Assembly (NCBI GenBank): GCA_046309555.1
Contig: JBKCOY010000066.1
Location: forward strand, 1-64,000
Reading direction: 5' to 3'
DNA from: Pollutibacter sp046309555
Lineage (GTDB): Bacteria > Bacteroidota > Bacteroidia > Chitinophagales > Chitinophagaceae
DNA: 64,000 bases
The notes beneath the pieces are model-generated. The model saw nothing but the letters and a program-made list of their open reading frames with translations. It was not told the DNA's origin and did not search any database. Of the stretch, positions 53,912 to 62,918 are shown piece by piece. The first letter of the stretch is position 1, and the number at the start of each line of letters is the position of its first letter. A program made the position numbers and the translations under genes.

Positions 53912-54769
53912 TCAAATCTGGTTATTGGCTATTTTTCTTATCTGATCCTGTTTCCAGCTGCCAATCGGAAGGGTTTTGGCATATTCGAGCAACCATTTTC
54001 GAATAAAATCGGAGGAAGAGGCTATGGTTATGTTTTCCACCGGGGCATGATGGCCTATTTTTTTATAGTAATTTTCAATATCCCGGAAGGTATATACCTG
54101 ACCGCTTGAGGGGTCTAGAAAAAAAAGAATTGAATTCCCATTGCTGAGGGACAAAAAAGAAGAATCGTCGACATAACACAATAGGTTTTGCTTGTGTATG
54201 TCTACAGGATGTAGACCCAAACCCAGCATTTCACTCATAATCAGGTAAAGTGACGAAAAAGGAAAAGAATTGCCAGTTTTAAACTGAATCAGAGACCCCA
54301 GACTGAAGGGTTCTGCTTTCAAATAATTCAACTCGGTACCGGTCAATTTAAAGTGGTCGAAAATGATTTTATTAAAAATATTGATAACCTCAAGCGGTGT
54401 GAGAAATTCATTCAGTTCCAGCCAGATGCTTTTACGCATTTTTTCAAGCTCTCTGAATAGTTGATCCTTATTGGATTCACGTTGTATCAGGTTGTTAACG
54501 ATGAATGATCCATCCAGGAAATTTTTTTCTTCATTTTCCTTCCATTCGTTCAGCGAATCAGTTAGAGAGCGGATCGCAATGTTGTCAATGATAAGTCCTA
54601 GCCTGTTTTTTTTGAAGGGATCTTCGGCATATTCATGCTGATCCATGAGCATCGGAACCACATGATCACCATACTGTGCAAATCTGTCGGAAACCGATTG
54701 AAAAATAATCTCATCAGGGTCATCGATCAACTGAAGCAAAGCATTGATTTCATTCGATAACTCACTCAT
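53912..54769 (-). CDS. SirB1-type transglutaminase-like protein
   Basis: 285 residues, no signal peptide. It begins with a short HEAT-like part (LLQLIDDPDEIIFQSVSDRF), then the SirB1/Transglut_core2 pattern: KMRKSIWLELNEFLTPLEVINIFNKIIFDHF and a later FPFSSLYLIMSEMLGLGLHPVDI. The catalytic Cys expected in true transglutaminases is not evident at the SFPFSSLYL position, so it may be inactive as an enzyme; I cannot place the active site with certainty. It starts nine bases after topA and is probably co-transcribed with it. Confidence 0.75.
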   Translation of the reverse strand: MSELSNEINALLQLIDDPDEIIFQSVSDRFAQYGDHVVPMLMDQHEYAEDPFKKNRLGLIIDNIAIRSLTDSLNEWKENEEKNFLDGSFIVNNLIQRESNKDQLFRELEKMRKSIWLELNEFLTPLEVINIFNKIIFDHFKLTGTELNYLKAEPFSLGSLIQFKTGNSFPFSSLYLIMSEMLGLGLHPVDIHKQNLLCYVDDSSFLSLSNGNSILFFLDPSSGQVYTFRDIENYYKKIGHHAPVENITIASSSDFIRKWLLEYAKTLPIGSWKQDQIRKIANNQI

Positions 54770-54778
54770 GCCGTATAA

Positions 54779-57127
54779 TTATGCCTTTTTTTTCGGAGCT
54801 CTTCTTTTGCCTTTAGAGGGATTTGCGATTGCATGTTCAATCATTGATTGAACCTCTTCGATGGTAAGGTTTTGAACCTCTTCCTGACGTTCTTTCGGAA
54901 TTGGAAAATTTCTCAATCCTTTTTTGATGTAAGGTCCATAGGGCCCTTTCAACAGCTGAATCTTTTCCTTTTCAAAAACCTTGATCGTCCTTTCATCTTT
55001 GGCTTTTCTCTTCTCGATGATCATCGGAATGGCAGCATCCAGTGTGATCTCGTATGGATCAAACTCTTTGCTCAATGAATAGAACTTTTTATCATGGGCA
55101 ATATAGGGGCCAAATCTGCCAATGTTAACCTGCACCTGTTCGTTTTCGAATTCGCCCAGTATCCTGGGAAGTTTGAAGAGTTCCATGGCCTCCTCAAATT
55201 TGATGGTCTCAATGCTTTGGTCGGTCTTCAGTTTGGCAAATCGCGGTTTCTCTTCATCATTGGTATCGCCTATCTGAACCATTGGGCCATATCTGCCCAT
55301 TCTCGCAATAACTTTTTTCCCTGATACAGCATCGTAGCCCAGCTCTCTTTCTCCACTGATCCTGGTTGCATTTTCCATGGTATTGTCCACATCCTTTTTG
55401 AATGGGGCATAGAAGTCTTTTAGCATTTTACTCCAGTTCACATCACCATCGGCTATGCTGTCAAATTCATTTTCGATCTTGGCAGTAAATCCATAATCCA
55501 TCACATGATCGAAGTACTGGATCAGGAAATCTGTAACCACAGCACCCAGATCCGTCGGAAATAATTTTGATTTTTCTGCACCTGTATTTTCCTGTTCAAT
55601 TGACTTTGAAATCTTTCCATTGTTTAGGGTAAGAATCCTGAAATCTCTTTTGATTCCTTCCTTATCGCGCTTTTCCACATAACCCCTTTTGAGAATGGTG
55701 GATATGGTAGGGGCGTACGTTGAAGGTCTTCCGATTCCGAGCTCTTCCAGTTTCTTAACAAGTGATGCTTCAGTATATCTGGATTGTGGCCTTGTGAAAC
55801 GTTCTGTGGCCTTCATTTCAACCAGATTCAGGTTTTGGCCTTTTTCGAGCGGAGGTAACATCCCTTCAGTATCTTTCTCTTCATTTTCATCTTCCTCATC
55901 AGTGCTTTCATTGTATACTTTCAGAAACCCTTCAAACTTCATCACTTCACCTTCTGCTTTCAAGCTTTCCTGCTGGGTTGAGATAGAAATATCTGCAATG
56001 GTTTTCTCCAATTCTGCATCGGCCATCTGTGAGGCCATCGTTCTCTTCCAGATCAGGTCATACAGCCGCTGCGCATCTACAATGTCTACATTGTTTTTGT
56101 CCATGTAAGTTGGACGAATGGCTTCATGGGCCTCCTGGGCGGATTCATTTTTATTCTTGAATTTTCTGATCTGGAGAAAATTCTTTCCGTAAGAATCAGA
56201 GATCTGTCTGGAAATATCCTGTACGGCAGTTTCGCTGAGGCTCACACTGTCTGTACGCATGTAGGTGATATGGCCTGCTTCATAAAGCTTCTGTGCCAAT
56301 AACATTGTTTTACTCACTCCGTATCCCAGCTTCCTGCTCGCTTCCTGTTGCAGGGTAGAGGTAGTGAAAGGTGGCGCAGGAGATTTTTTGGCAGGTTTCT
56401 TCTGGATATCATCCACACGGTATGAAGCATCGACACAACCGTTCAAAAAAGTTTCCGCATCCTGTTGTGTGTTTTTCTTTGCTCCTTCTGCTTTGAAAAC
56501 TACTTTTTTACCGTTGATGTCTTTCGCATCAAAAAAAGCCTCTATTCTGAAACTTGAAGTAGCACTGAAGTTGTTGATTGATCTTTCCCGCTCAACAATT
56601 AATCTTACTGCAACACTTTGTACCCTTCCGGCACTCAGATTTCCCCTCATGCTCATTTTTCTCCACAGAATGGGGGAGATCTCAAACCCAACTATCCTGT
56701 CGAGTATTCTTCTTGCTTGCTGTGCATTGACCAGGTTCATGTTGACCGTCCTGGGTTTTTCAACTGCAGATATGATGGCAGGTTTTGTGATTTCATGGAA
56801 AACGATCCTTTTTGTTGACACTGGATCGAGTCCGAGCACCTCACACAAATGCCAGCTAATGGCTTCACCTTCACGGTCCTCATCCGTTGCCAGCCATACT
56901 TCTTCAGATTTTTTAGCCAGCTGCCTGAGTTCTTTCACCACTTTTTCTTTCTCCTCGGGAACGATATACCTGGGTTTGAATCCCTTATTAATATCAATGC
57001 CCATATCGTCTTTCTCAAGGTCACGGATATGGCCATAACAGCTTTTTACCTCAAAATCAGACCCAAGGATCTTCTCGATGGTTTTGGCTTTGGCGGGGGA
57101 CTCAACGATCAATAGATTTTTTGCCAT
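54779..57127 (-). CDS. topA: DNA topoisomerase I
   Basis: 782 residues, type IA. A TOPRIM domain (LIVESPAKAKTIEKIL; DEDREGEAI) is followed by the four-domain gate with the active-site Tyr289 in ITYMRTDS, and C-terminal repeats (VIARMGRYGPMVQIG, LKTDQSIET; VNIGRFGPYIAHDKKFY; LLKGPYGPYIKKGLRNFPI). No Cys zinc fingers; the end is Lys/Arg-rich. It relaxes negative supercoils. The length is normal for this phylum. Confidence 0.97.
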   Translation of the reverse strand: MAKNLLIVESPAKAKTIEKILGSDFEVKSCYGHIRDLEKDDMGIDINKGFKPRYIVPEEKEKVVKELRQLAKKSEEVWLATDEDREGEAISWHLCEVLGLDPVSTKRIVFHEITKPAIISAVEKPRTVNMNLVNAQQARRILDRIVGFEISPILWRKMSMRGNLSAGRVQSVAVRLIVERERSINNFSATSSFRIEAFFDAKDINGKKVVFKAEGAKKNTQQDAETFLNGCVDASYRVDDIQKKPAKKSPAPPFTTSTLQQEASRKLGYGVSKTMLLAQKLYEAGHITYMRTDSVSLSETAVQDISRQISDSYGKNFLQIRKFKNKNESAQEAHEAIRPTYMDKNNVDIVDAQRLYDLIWKRTMASQMADAELEKTIADISISTQQESLKAEGEVMKFEGFLKVYNESTDEEDENEEKDTEGMLPPLEKGQNLNLVEMKATERFTRPQSRYTEASLVKKLEELGIGRPSTYAPTISTILKRGYVEKRDKEGIKRDFRILTLNNGKISKSIEQENTGAEKSKLFPTDLGAVVTDFLIQYFDHVMDYGFTAKIENEFDSIADGDVNWSKMLKDFYAPFKKDVDNTMENATRISGERELGYDAVSGKKVIARMGRYGPMVQIGDTNDEEKPRFAKLKTDQSIETIKFEEAMELFKLPRILGEFENEQVQVNIGRFGPYIAHDKKFYSLSKEFDPYEITLDAAIPMIIEKRKAKDERTIKVFEKEKIQLLKGPYGPYIKKGLRNFPIPKERQEEVQNLTIEEVQSMIEHAIANPSKGKRRAPKKKA

Positions 57128-57338
57128 TTGTTCTTACTCTTCTTGGGTTTTCTGCATATTATTTATCGAATCAGAACCAAATTTTCAGTTTAAATTTTCG
57201 ACAAATCGATGCAATAATAAGGTAAAGCATCTGATTTTTTTCATTCAACATGACAAAAGGAAACATTTTGGTGTTCAGCGGAAAGGTAAAATCCTCTGCT
57301 AATTAATGTATTTTCCACCTTGTTTTCTGTGAAAAAAA
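57128..57338. other. Intergenic region with no recognised feature
   Basis: 211 bases between two minus-strand genes. I see no gene, no clear terminator and no -7 element for topA. Confidence 0.4.
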
Positions 57339-58193
57339 TCAGATTGAAAGATCCTCAAAAAAGTCAATAACCTTTTTTTGAACTTTATTTTCTTTATAAA
57401 TTTTTCGGTGCCCTAAACCCTGGGTGATCATAAATTCAACATTATGCGGATTGGTATCGATCAGTGGAATTACATCAGCTAGGGGAGTGATGTCATCATC
57501 TTCGTCGTGTATCCATAAAACAGGGTTATTGACCATGGGAATGATTCGCTTGATAGAATAATGTGTTGAGCGAACACCTGCAGCCTTAAAAATGATATTA
57601 TCCATTTCTTCTCTTATTGCATCTCCAAGTCTGAAGAAATCACAAAATTTCTGAAGTGCTGTAGACGTTTCAGTAGCCGGTGCGATCAATACCAAACGGG
57701 CATTGGGGTTGTTGTTCTTTTCCTGATGTAGGGCTACTGAAATACCTCCGAATGAATGGCAGATGAACCCATCAAACTTTCCTACTGTGGCTTCCAGTAC
57801 TTTTATCATGTCTGCAGTTTCAGGTGCTGTTATGGTTTTGCCTTCACTTTGTCCGTGTGCCTTTGCATCCATGGCAAATACCGCATATCCCTTTTTCATC
57901 AATGGGGATATGTATCTGTCGAAATTATAAGCCCTTGATTCAAATCCGTGAACGATCAAGACCTTTGATTTTGCATTTTCATTCCATTTATGTCCAATTA
58001 ACTTGAAACCATTGACCTGGATACTGAATTCTGTAGATTTTTTAAAAATCGGTGGTGCTACTGGTCTGGGTTTGCGAAAAGGGGTACAAAAAATGTCAAA
58101 AGCCATTTGGGCAGCCTTTCTTTTAGAAAATGCCGCTACAAAATGAATCTTAACTCTCAATAGAAAAATAACGACCTGTTGTGCCTTCTTCAT
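57339..58193 (-). CDS. Alpha/beta hydrolase
   Basis: 284 residues from ATG 58193 (MKKAQQ). The TTG at 58208 overlaps a promoter element and was rejected. The hydrolase fold shows KVLIVHGFESRAYNFDRYI, a nucleophile elbow GFICHSFGGI with Ser, Asp in IHDEDDDITPL, and His in QGLGHRKIYK. The N-terminal 40 residues have a hydrophobic, basic stretch that could bind the membrane. Substrate unknown; serine aminopeptidase-like lipases are close. Divergent from kdsC. Confidence 0.85.
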   Translation of the reverse strand: MKKAQQVVIFLLRVKIHFVAAFSKRKAAQMAFDIFCTPFRKPRPVAPPIFKKSTEFSIQVNGFKLIGHKWNENAKSKVLIVHGFESRAYNFDRYISPLMKKGYAVFAMDAKAHGQSEGKTITAPETADMIKVLEATVGKFDGFICHSFGGISVALHQEKNNNPNARLVLIAPATETSTALQKFCDFFRLGDAIREEMDNIIFKAAGVRSTHYSIKRIIPMVNNPVLWIHDEDDDITPLADVIPLIDTNPHNVEFMITQGLGHRKIYKENKVQKKVIDFFEDLSI

Positions 58194-58205
58194 AAAATTA
58201 GGTTG

Positions 58206-58213
58206 CAAAGATA
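58206..58213 (-). promoter_or_regulatory. -7 element for the hydrolase gene
   Basis: TATCTTTG on the minus strand, ending 13 bases before the ATG at 58193; the leader would be about six bases. Confidence 0.5.
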
Positions 58214-58234
58214 GTCCTCAACTTTGCAAATGAA

Positions 58235-58263
58235 TTGATATTTATCGCTTTCGCATAACTTTG
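58235..58263 (+). promoter_or_regulatory. Promoter of the kdsC-like gene
   Basis: TTG (58235-58237), 18 bases, TAACTTTG (58256-58263). The ATG at 58272 is only nine bases from the element, so the transcript is almost leaderless. Confidence 0.6.
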
Positions 58264-58271
58264 TTCCATAC

Positions 58272-58787
58272 ATGATAGAAAGATTTCTGAACATAGGATT
58301 GGTGATCATGGATCTGGATGGCGTCCTGACCAATGGTAAATTACTGATCCATCCCGATGGGAAATGGGTTCGTGAAATGGACATTAAAGATGGCTATGCC
58401 ATACAATTTGCTGTAAAGTCAGGTTTACATCTTGCAGTGGTCACCGGTTCATCTTCCACTCCTGTAAAAGAAAGAATGGCAGCTTTGGGTGTTGATCATT
58501 TCTATGAAAATCAAAAAGAAAAATCTGTCATCGTTCAGGATTTGATGAGAAAACTTGGACTTTCTGCCGAGCAAACACTTTTTGTTGGTGATGATATACC
58601 TGATCTAGATGCTTTCAGGGTTGTAGGTTTAAAGGCTTGTCCAATTGACGCAGCTCAGGAACTGAAAAATGCAGCAGATTATATTTCCCCTTACCAGGGT
58701 GGTAATGGATGTGTGAGGGATATTCTGGAAAAGATTCTTCGTGTTCAGGGTAAATGGGCCACCCAAAGTAATATCTCCAGCATATGA
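58272..58787 (+). CDS. kdsC: KdsC-like HAD phosphatase
   Basis: 171 residues, the compact C0 type of the HAD family with no cap domain. Motif I is IMDLDGVLTNG (Asp14 nucleophile, Asp16), motif II VVTGSSS, motif III Lys in QKEKSV, motif IV VGDDIPDLDAF. It removes phosphate from KDO-8-phosphate in lipopolysaccharide core synthesis, by family. Other KDO genes are absent nearby. Its last four bases overlap the UbiA-type gene start (ATGA). Confidence 0.88.
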   Translation: MIERFLNIGLVIMDLDGVLTNGKLLIHPDGKWVREMDIKDGYAIQFAVKSGLHLAVVTGSSSTPVKERMAALGVDHFYENQKEKSVIVQDLMRKLGLSAEQTLFVGDDIPDLDAFRVVGLKACPIDAAQELKNAADYISPYQGGNGCVRDILEKILRVQGKWATQSNISSI

Positions 58788-59722
58788 AAACAATCACGCG
58801 TGTGAGGGGATTTATGCAGCTGGTAAGATACCCGAATCTGCTGTTCATTCTGCTGACCCAGGTTTTGTTTTATTTTTCGATTATCGTTCCTGTTACGGGT
58901 GGTGATCCCAAGCTGTCCGCTGATAATTTTATTTTACTGGTGCTGGCTTCTGTAGCCATTGCAGCGGCAGGTTATATCATCAATGACTATTTTGACATGG
59001 ACATTGATTATGTAAACAAGCCCGAACGGATGGTAATCGGTAAAATTGTGAGCAGACGATGGGCGATGTTGTTGCACATGCTTCTCTCACTAGTCGGGCT
59101 TTTTCTTACCGCCATTGTTTCCATGAGGCTGGGAAGTTTGTGGCTGCTTTTCCTGAACTTTTTAAGTGTTTTTCTCCTCTTATTGTACTCAACAACGTTC
59201 AAAAAGCAATTCATAGTTGGAAACATCATCATATCCCTGCTAACGGCCTGGGTGATCATGTCTTTATTTGTTGCTGAATTACAATGGAATGATCCTGAAT
59301 ACACAACGGTGCGCTATTCAACACTTTCCACTTTGTATAAATATACCCTTGTGTATGCAGCATTTGCCTTTGTTGTTTCTCTCATCAGGGAAGTGGTAAA
59401 GGATATGGAAGATCAGGTGGGCGACAGGAAGTATGGCTGTACAACTATGCCCATAAAATGGGGAGAGGTAATGACAAAGAATTTTATTTTTATCTGGGTC
59501 TTTTTGCTGATTGCTTTCCTGATTTCCCTCACAGTCTATGCCTTTATGAACAACTGGTCTTGGGTTGCAGCATTATTTGCTTTGCTCATTTTCATTCAGG
59601 TGATCATGATCGCTGCAAAAATCAAAAAGGCTTCACAGATTCAGGATTATGCAATCATCAGCCGTGATCTTAAGCTATTGATGCTTTCCGGTATTCTCTC
59701 AATGATATCATACCAATTGTAA
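58784..59722 (+). CDS. UbiA family prenyltransferase
   Basis: 312 residues with eight or nine membrane helices. Two Asp-rich loops bind the prenyl diphosphate: INDYFDMDIDYVNKPER and REVVKDMEDQVGDRKYG. In this phylum such genes, often beside maf, are usually labelled geranylgeranylglycerol-phosphate transferase; menaquinone or heme-type acceptors are other options. The acceptor cannot be fixed from sequence. It overlaps kdsC by four bases and maf by one, so the three are co-translated. Confidence 0.85.
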   Translation: MKTITRVRGFMQLVRYPNLLFILLTQVLFYFSIIVPVTGGDPKLSADNFILLVLASVAIAAAGYIINDYFDMDIDYVNKPERMVIGKIVSRRWAMLLHMLLSLVGLFLTAIVSMRLGSLWLLFLNFLSVFLLLLYSTTFKKQFIVGNIIISLLTAWVIMSLFVAELQWNDPEYTTVRYSTLSTLYKYTLVYAAFAFVVSLIREVVKDMEDQVGDRKYGCTTMPIKWGEVMTKNFIFIWVFLLIAFLISLTVYAFMNNWSWVAALFALLIFIQVIMIAAKIKKASQIQDYAIISRDLKLLMLSGILSMISYQL

Positions 59723-60306
59723 TGAAGAAAATCATTCTTGCTTCAGGCTCACCAAGGAGGAAAATGTTGCTTGAATGGGCTGAGATCAAATTTGAAGTGA
59801 TTGTTTCAGATGCTGATGAGTCATTTTCTCCAGGTGATGATCCAGTTACAGTAGCATTGCAGATTGCAAAGAAGAAAAATTACGCAACTGCCATCCTTCC
59901 GGGTCTGGATCTTTCAGAAACGATTATCATTTCAGCCGATACCATTGTTGTTTTGGATCAGAAGGTAATTGGAAAACCAAAAGACCGTAATGAAGCCATA
60001 GCCATTCTTTCTCAATTGTCGGGCCGAACACATGAAGTCATCACAGCCGTCTGTATTTCTTCAGCTCAAAAGGAACATTTGTTTCATGAGGTAACTGAAG
60101 TTGTTTTTCATGAAATTACACCACAGCAAATTGAACATTATGTTGATGCCTATAAACCTTATGACAAAGCAGGTGCCTATGCCATTCAGGAATGGATTGG
60201 TGTTATTGGGATAAAACAAATCAAAGGCGATTTCTACAATGTGATGGGATTACCCGTAAGTGCAGTGGTCCGTTCCTTACAGGAAAGTTTTTTACACCTG
60301 GATTAG
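59722..60306 (+). CDS. maf: Maf family nucleotide pyrophosphatase
   Basis: 194 residues. The N-terminal ILASGSPRRKMLLEWA is the Maf signature; ISADTIVVLDQKVIGKPKD and the later YKPYDKAGAYAIQEW complete the site. These enzymes hydrolyse dTTP/UTP or modified nucleotides as house-cleaning. The Q-E-W pattern points to the dTTP/UTP (YhdE) subgroup. The start TAATG shares one base with the UbiA-type stop. Confidence 0.92.
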   Translation: MKKIILASGSPRRKMLLEWAEIKFEVIVSDADESFSPGDDPVTVALQIAKKKNYATAILPGLDLSETIIISADTIVVLDQKVIGKPKDRNEAIAILSQLSGRTHEVITAVCISSAQKEHLFHEVTEVVFHEITPQQIEHYVDAYKPYDKAGAYAIQEWIGVIGIKQIKGDFYNVMGLPVSAVVRSLQESFLHLD

Positions 60307-60375
60307 GAGATATTTCTCAGTTATTTCCAGTTTTTTAGCGTTGCTGATCAGAACGATTCTTCATTATTTGCCAAC

Positions 60376-61617
60376 ATGATGAATGAATACGTTTTTCAAC
60401 AACTCTGGGCAAAACATGCATTATCGCTCAATGACATTTTTACAACTGAAGGTGAACAGATACACATCATTAAGCCAGGTACACTTAATGTTGACCAGGG
60501 TGCTGATTTTAAAAATGCACACATCAGAATTGGCAACACAGAGTGGTTCGGAAATATTGAACTCCATATTCGTACATCTGATTGGTTCAGGCATGGACAT
60601 GACACAGATACCAACTACCGAAACATCATTTTACATGTAGTTTGGAAACATGATGTTGGAAACTTTGAGGTTTGCCCGGTGCTGGAGCTTGGAATGATCT
60701 TCAAAAGAATACAAGAGGTGATGCCTGATCCGCTAACTCATTCAGGATTAGCCTGTGCCACAGTTGGTTCGCGTCGTATCACAGAATATTCAGATTGGGT
60801 TGATAAATGGGTCATGATGCGTATGGAGAGAAAATTGAATCATTTTTTAACAATGATCGATCAATCAAAAGGGGATATTGAACAGGTTGCATGGGTTATG
60901 TTGGTAAGATGCTTTGGGTACAAGGTGAATGCAGATTGTTTTGAAGAGTTAGGACGAACCTTGCCCATCAAAATTTTACAATGTCATGCCGGAGATCGAT
61001 TGTCAATCGAGGCGATTATGCTGGGCCTGGCGGGATTAATCCCCCAACATCCCACGGATGAATATAGTAAAAGCCTTGCTGAACACTATAGTGCTTTAAA
61101 ATGGAAGTATCATTTGACTCCTTTACATCATCGGCCTGTTTTCCTGAGAATGAGGCCTTCTAATTTCCCAACGATCAGGCTTGTTCAATTGGCTTCAATG
61201 ATCAATGCCCACCCCAATATCATTACAAAACTATTGTCAATTGAGCATTATTCTGCCATCACAGATCTCTTTTCAGTTGAACTTACTCCTTATTGGGTTG
61301 ATCATAATATGCCCGGTAAAACTTGCCGTCCAACTCCGAAAAAAACAGGTCGAGATCTGATAAACGCAATCATCACAAACATGATCATGCCGATGCGATT
61401 GGCTATTCAATTTAGAAAAGGTGTAAAATGCTTATCACCGGATGATTTTCACCTATTGAAAAAGATTGATCCGGATAATTCTTCAATTATTCGCTTGTTC
61501 AGTGATGCAGGAATCAAACCTGTCAACGCTTTTCAGTCGCAAGCCTTGTTGGAATTATATAGCCAAAAATGCAGCATTCGCGATTGTAGCGAATGCGATT
61601 TTATTCGTCAGCAATAA
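60376..61617 (+). CDS. DUF2851 family protein
   Basis: 413 residues, no signal peptide. The start MNEYVFQQLWAKHAL, GTLNVDQGADFKNAHIRI and WFGNIELHIRTSDW are the DUF2851 hallmark. The first 120 residues look like a beta-rich domain, the rest helical. The end holds a cluster of four Cys (CSIRDCSECD plus one before) that may bind metal. Function unknown; the family is largely limited to this phylum. It follows maf by 69 bases. Confidence 0.88.
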   Translation: MMNEYVFQQLWAKHALSLNDIFTTEGEQIHIIKPGTLNVDQGADFKNAHIRIGNTEWFGNIELHIRTSDWFRHGHDTDTNYRNIILHVVWKHDVGNFEVCPVLELGMIFKRIQEVMPDPLTHSGLACATVGSRRITEYSDWVDKWVMMRMERKLNHFLTMIDQSKGDIEQVAWVMLVRCFGYKVNADCFEELGRTLPIKILQCHAGDRLSIEAIMLGLAGLIPQHPTDEYSKSLAEHYSALKWKYHLTPLHHRPVFLRMRPSNFPTIRLVQLASMINAHPNIITKLLSIEHYSAITDLFSVELTPYWVDHNMPGKTCRPTPKKTGRDLINAIITNMIMPMRLAIQFRKGVKCLSPDDFHLLKKIDPDNSSIIRLFSDAGIKPVNAFQSQALLELYSQKCSIRDCSECDFIRQQ

Positions 61618-61623
61618 ATGCGT

Positions 61624-62040
61624 TTACCAGTTGAAGTTGACTTCCAGTTTGATGTCGGGGTGGATACTTTCCTTAACGGGGCAAGACCAGGCTATTTCTT
61701 CCAGTTTTGTCTTTTCCAGATCTGAAAAAGATGTCCCTTCCGGCCATTTAAATATAATTTGAATGGCACCTATTTTTCTGGGAGCGGAAGTCATGATCTT
61801 CTGGGTTTCAACCGTTACTCCGTTCAGCCGTGATTCCAGATCTTTGGCCTTTATGGCCATCGTGGTGAGCATGCAAGCGGCCAGAGATGTTCCAATGAGG
61901 TCGGTAGGAGAAAATCTTGCGCCTTTGCCCTGATTATCCGTAGGGGCATCTGTTTCAAAAGTGGATCCCGATTGCAAATGTGTTGCTAAAGTTCTGAGCT
62001 CTCCTGAATAAGTAACTGATGATGTCATCCTTTTTTTCAT
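61624..62040 (-). CDS. OsmC/Ohr family protein
   Basis: 138 residues from ATG 62040 (MKKRMTSSVTY); ATG 62055 or 62028 are other choices. The two redox Cys are in LAACMLTTM and AWSCPVKES, and FSPTDLIGTSL is the family motif. Members reduce organic or fatty-acid hydroperoxides. Convergent with DUF2851, six bases apart, and divergent from the next gene. Confidence 0.88.
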   Translation of the reverse strand: MKKRMTSSVTYSGELRTLATHLQSGSTFETDAPTDNQGKGARFSPTDLIGTSLAACMLTTMAIKAKDLESRLNGVTVETQKIMTSAPRKIGAIQIIFKWPEGTSFSDLEKTKLEEIAWSCPVKESIHPDIKLEVNFNW

Positions 62041-62064
62041 AAATTTACACATCATCTGAAGATT

Positions 62065-62892
62065 ATGGCCAAAAGCTTATCTGCAATTCTTTTTTTCTTT
62101 TTCCTGGCGTCATTCGTACAGGCACAAAGAACATCCTCCAACAAAGCGGATAGTAAAAGAGAAGAAAAAATAGAAAGAAGAAATCGTATCAATGAGATGA
62201 TCAGAAATGAAGAGGAAGGTGTACCTGCTTTTGAGAAGCATTTTATTTACAATTTCAAGACACACCATGATGGCTATGGCATAATCCTTGAAAAAGGAAT
62301 TGCCAAAACAGCCTATAAATCAACCATATTTCAGTTTGAGTTTGCAGAAAAGCAACATCCCAAAGAGAACAAGCAAAGCAGTACTGATTTTACCAATTCA
62401 GGGTTCGCCATTTTTGGAAGACCTTTTGTATTCGGTAAGCAAAATATTTTCTATCAGGCGAAGTTGGGCATAGGTAAACAGATCATGATCGGTGGTAAAT
62501 CCAATAAAAATGGTGTTGCAGTGTATGGTGTTCTGGTAGGAGGATTTTCTGCCGGTTTGGCCAGACCCTATTATATCGAATTTAACACACCTTCCGGTAC
62601 CAAGAATATAAAATACTCCGAGGCAGACAGAGCGATTTTTTTAAGTGCCGACAGGATCATTGGCGGAACAGGATTACAATTGGGTTGGAATGAAATGAAA
62701 TTCAACCCCGGAGCCTATGGCAAGGCCGGATTGCGTTTTGACTGGGCCCGTTTCAATCAGGTTGTGTCAGCAGTTGAATTTGGATTTGGCTTCGACTATT
62801 ATACTTCAGGAGTTGTTCAGATGGTTGACAACCCAGCTAAATCATTCTTCCCAACAGGTTATATCGGACTTGTTTTTGGTAACAGGAAGTGA
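62065..62892 (+). CDS. Exported envelope protein, possible small barrel
   Basis: 275 residues. Signal peptide of 20 residues ending in VQAQ. A charged helix (KADSKREEKIERRNRINEMIRNEEE) is followed by alternating beta strands with many Gly, Tyr and Phe (IFGRPFVFGKQNIFYQAKLGIG; YGVLVGGFSAGLARPYYIEF; FGFGFDYYTSGVVQM; YIGLVFGNRK), typical of an outer-membrane barrel of about ten strands. No known family recognised. lipA starts 27 bases later but has its own promoter. Confidence 0.75.
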   Translation: MAKSLSAILFFFFLASFVQAQRTSSNKADSKREEKIERRNRINEMIRNEEEGVPAFEKHFIYNFKTHHDGYGIILEKGIAKTAYKSTIFQFEFAEKQHPKENKQSSTDFTNSGFAIFGRPFVFGKQNIFYQAKLGIGKQIMIGGKSNKNGVAVYGVLVGGFSAGLARPYYIEFNTPSGTKNIKYSEADRAIFLSADRIIGGTGLQLGWNEMKFNPGAYGKAGLRFDWARFNQVVSAVEFGFGFDYYTSGVVQMVDNPAKSFFPTGYIGLVFGNRK

Positions 62893-62902
62893 TGTAACTT
62901 TG
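62875..62902 (+). promoter_or_regulatory. Promoter of lipA
   Basis: TTTG (62875-62878), 16 bases, TAACTTTG (62895-62902). It overlaps the end of the upstream gene. The leader is about ten bases. Confidence 0.55.
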
Positions 62903-62918
62903 CTACATAATACTGCGC

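Noticed and set aside
56364..57038. 224-residue plus-strand frame inside topA.
   Set aside because: Antisense shadow; topA is complete with its active site.
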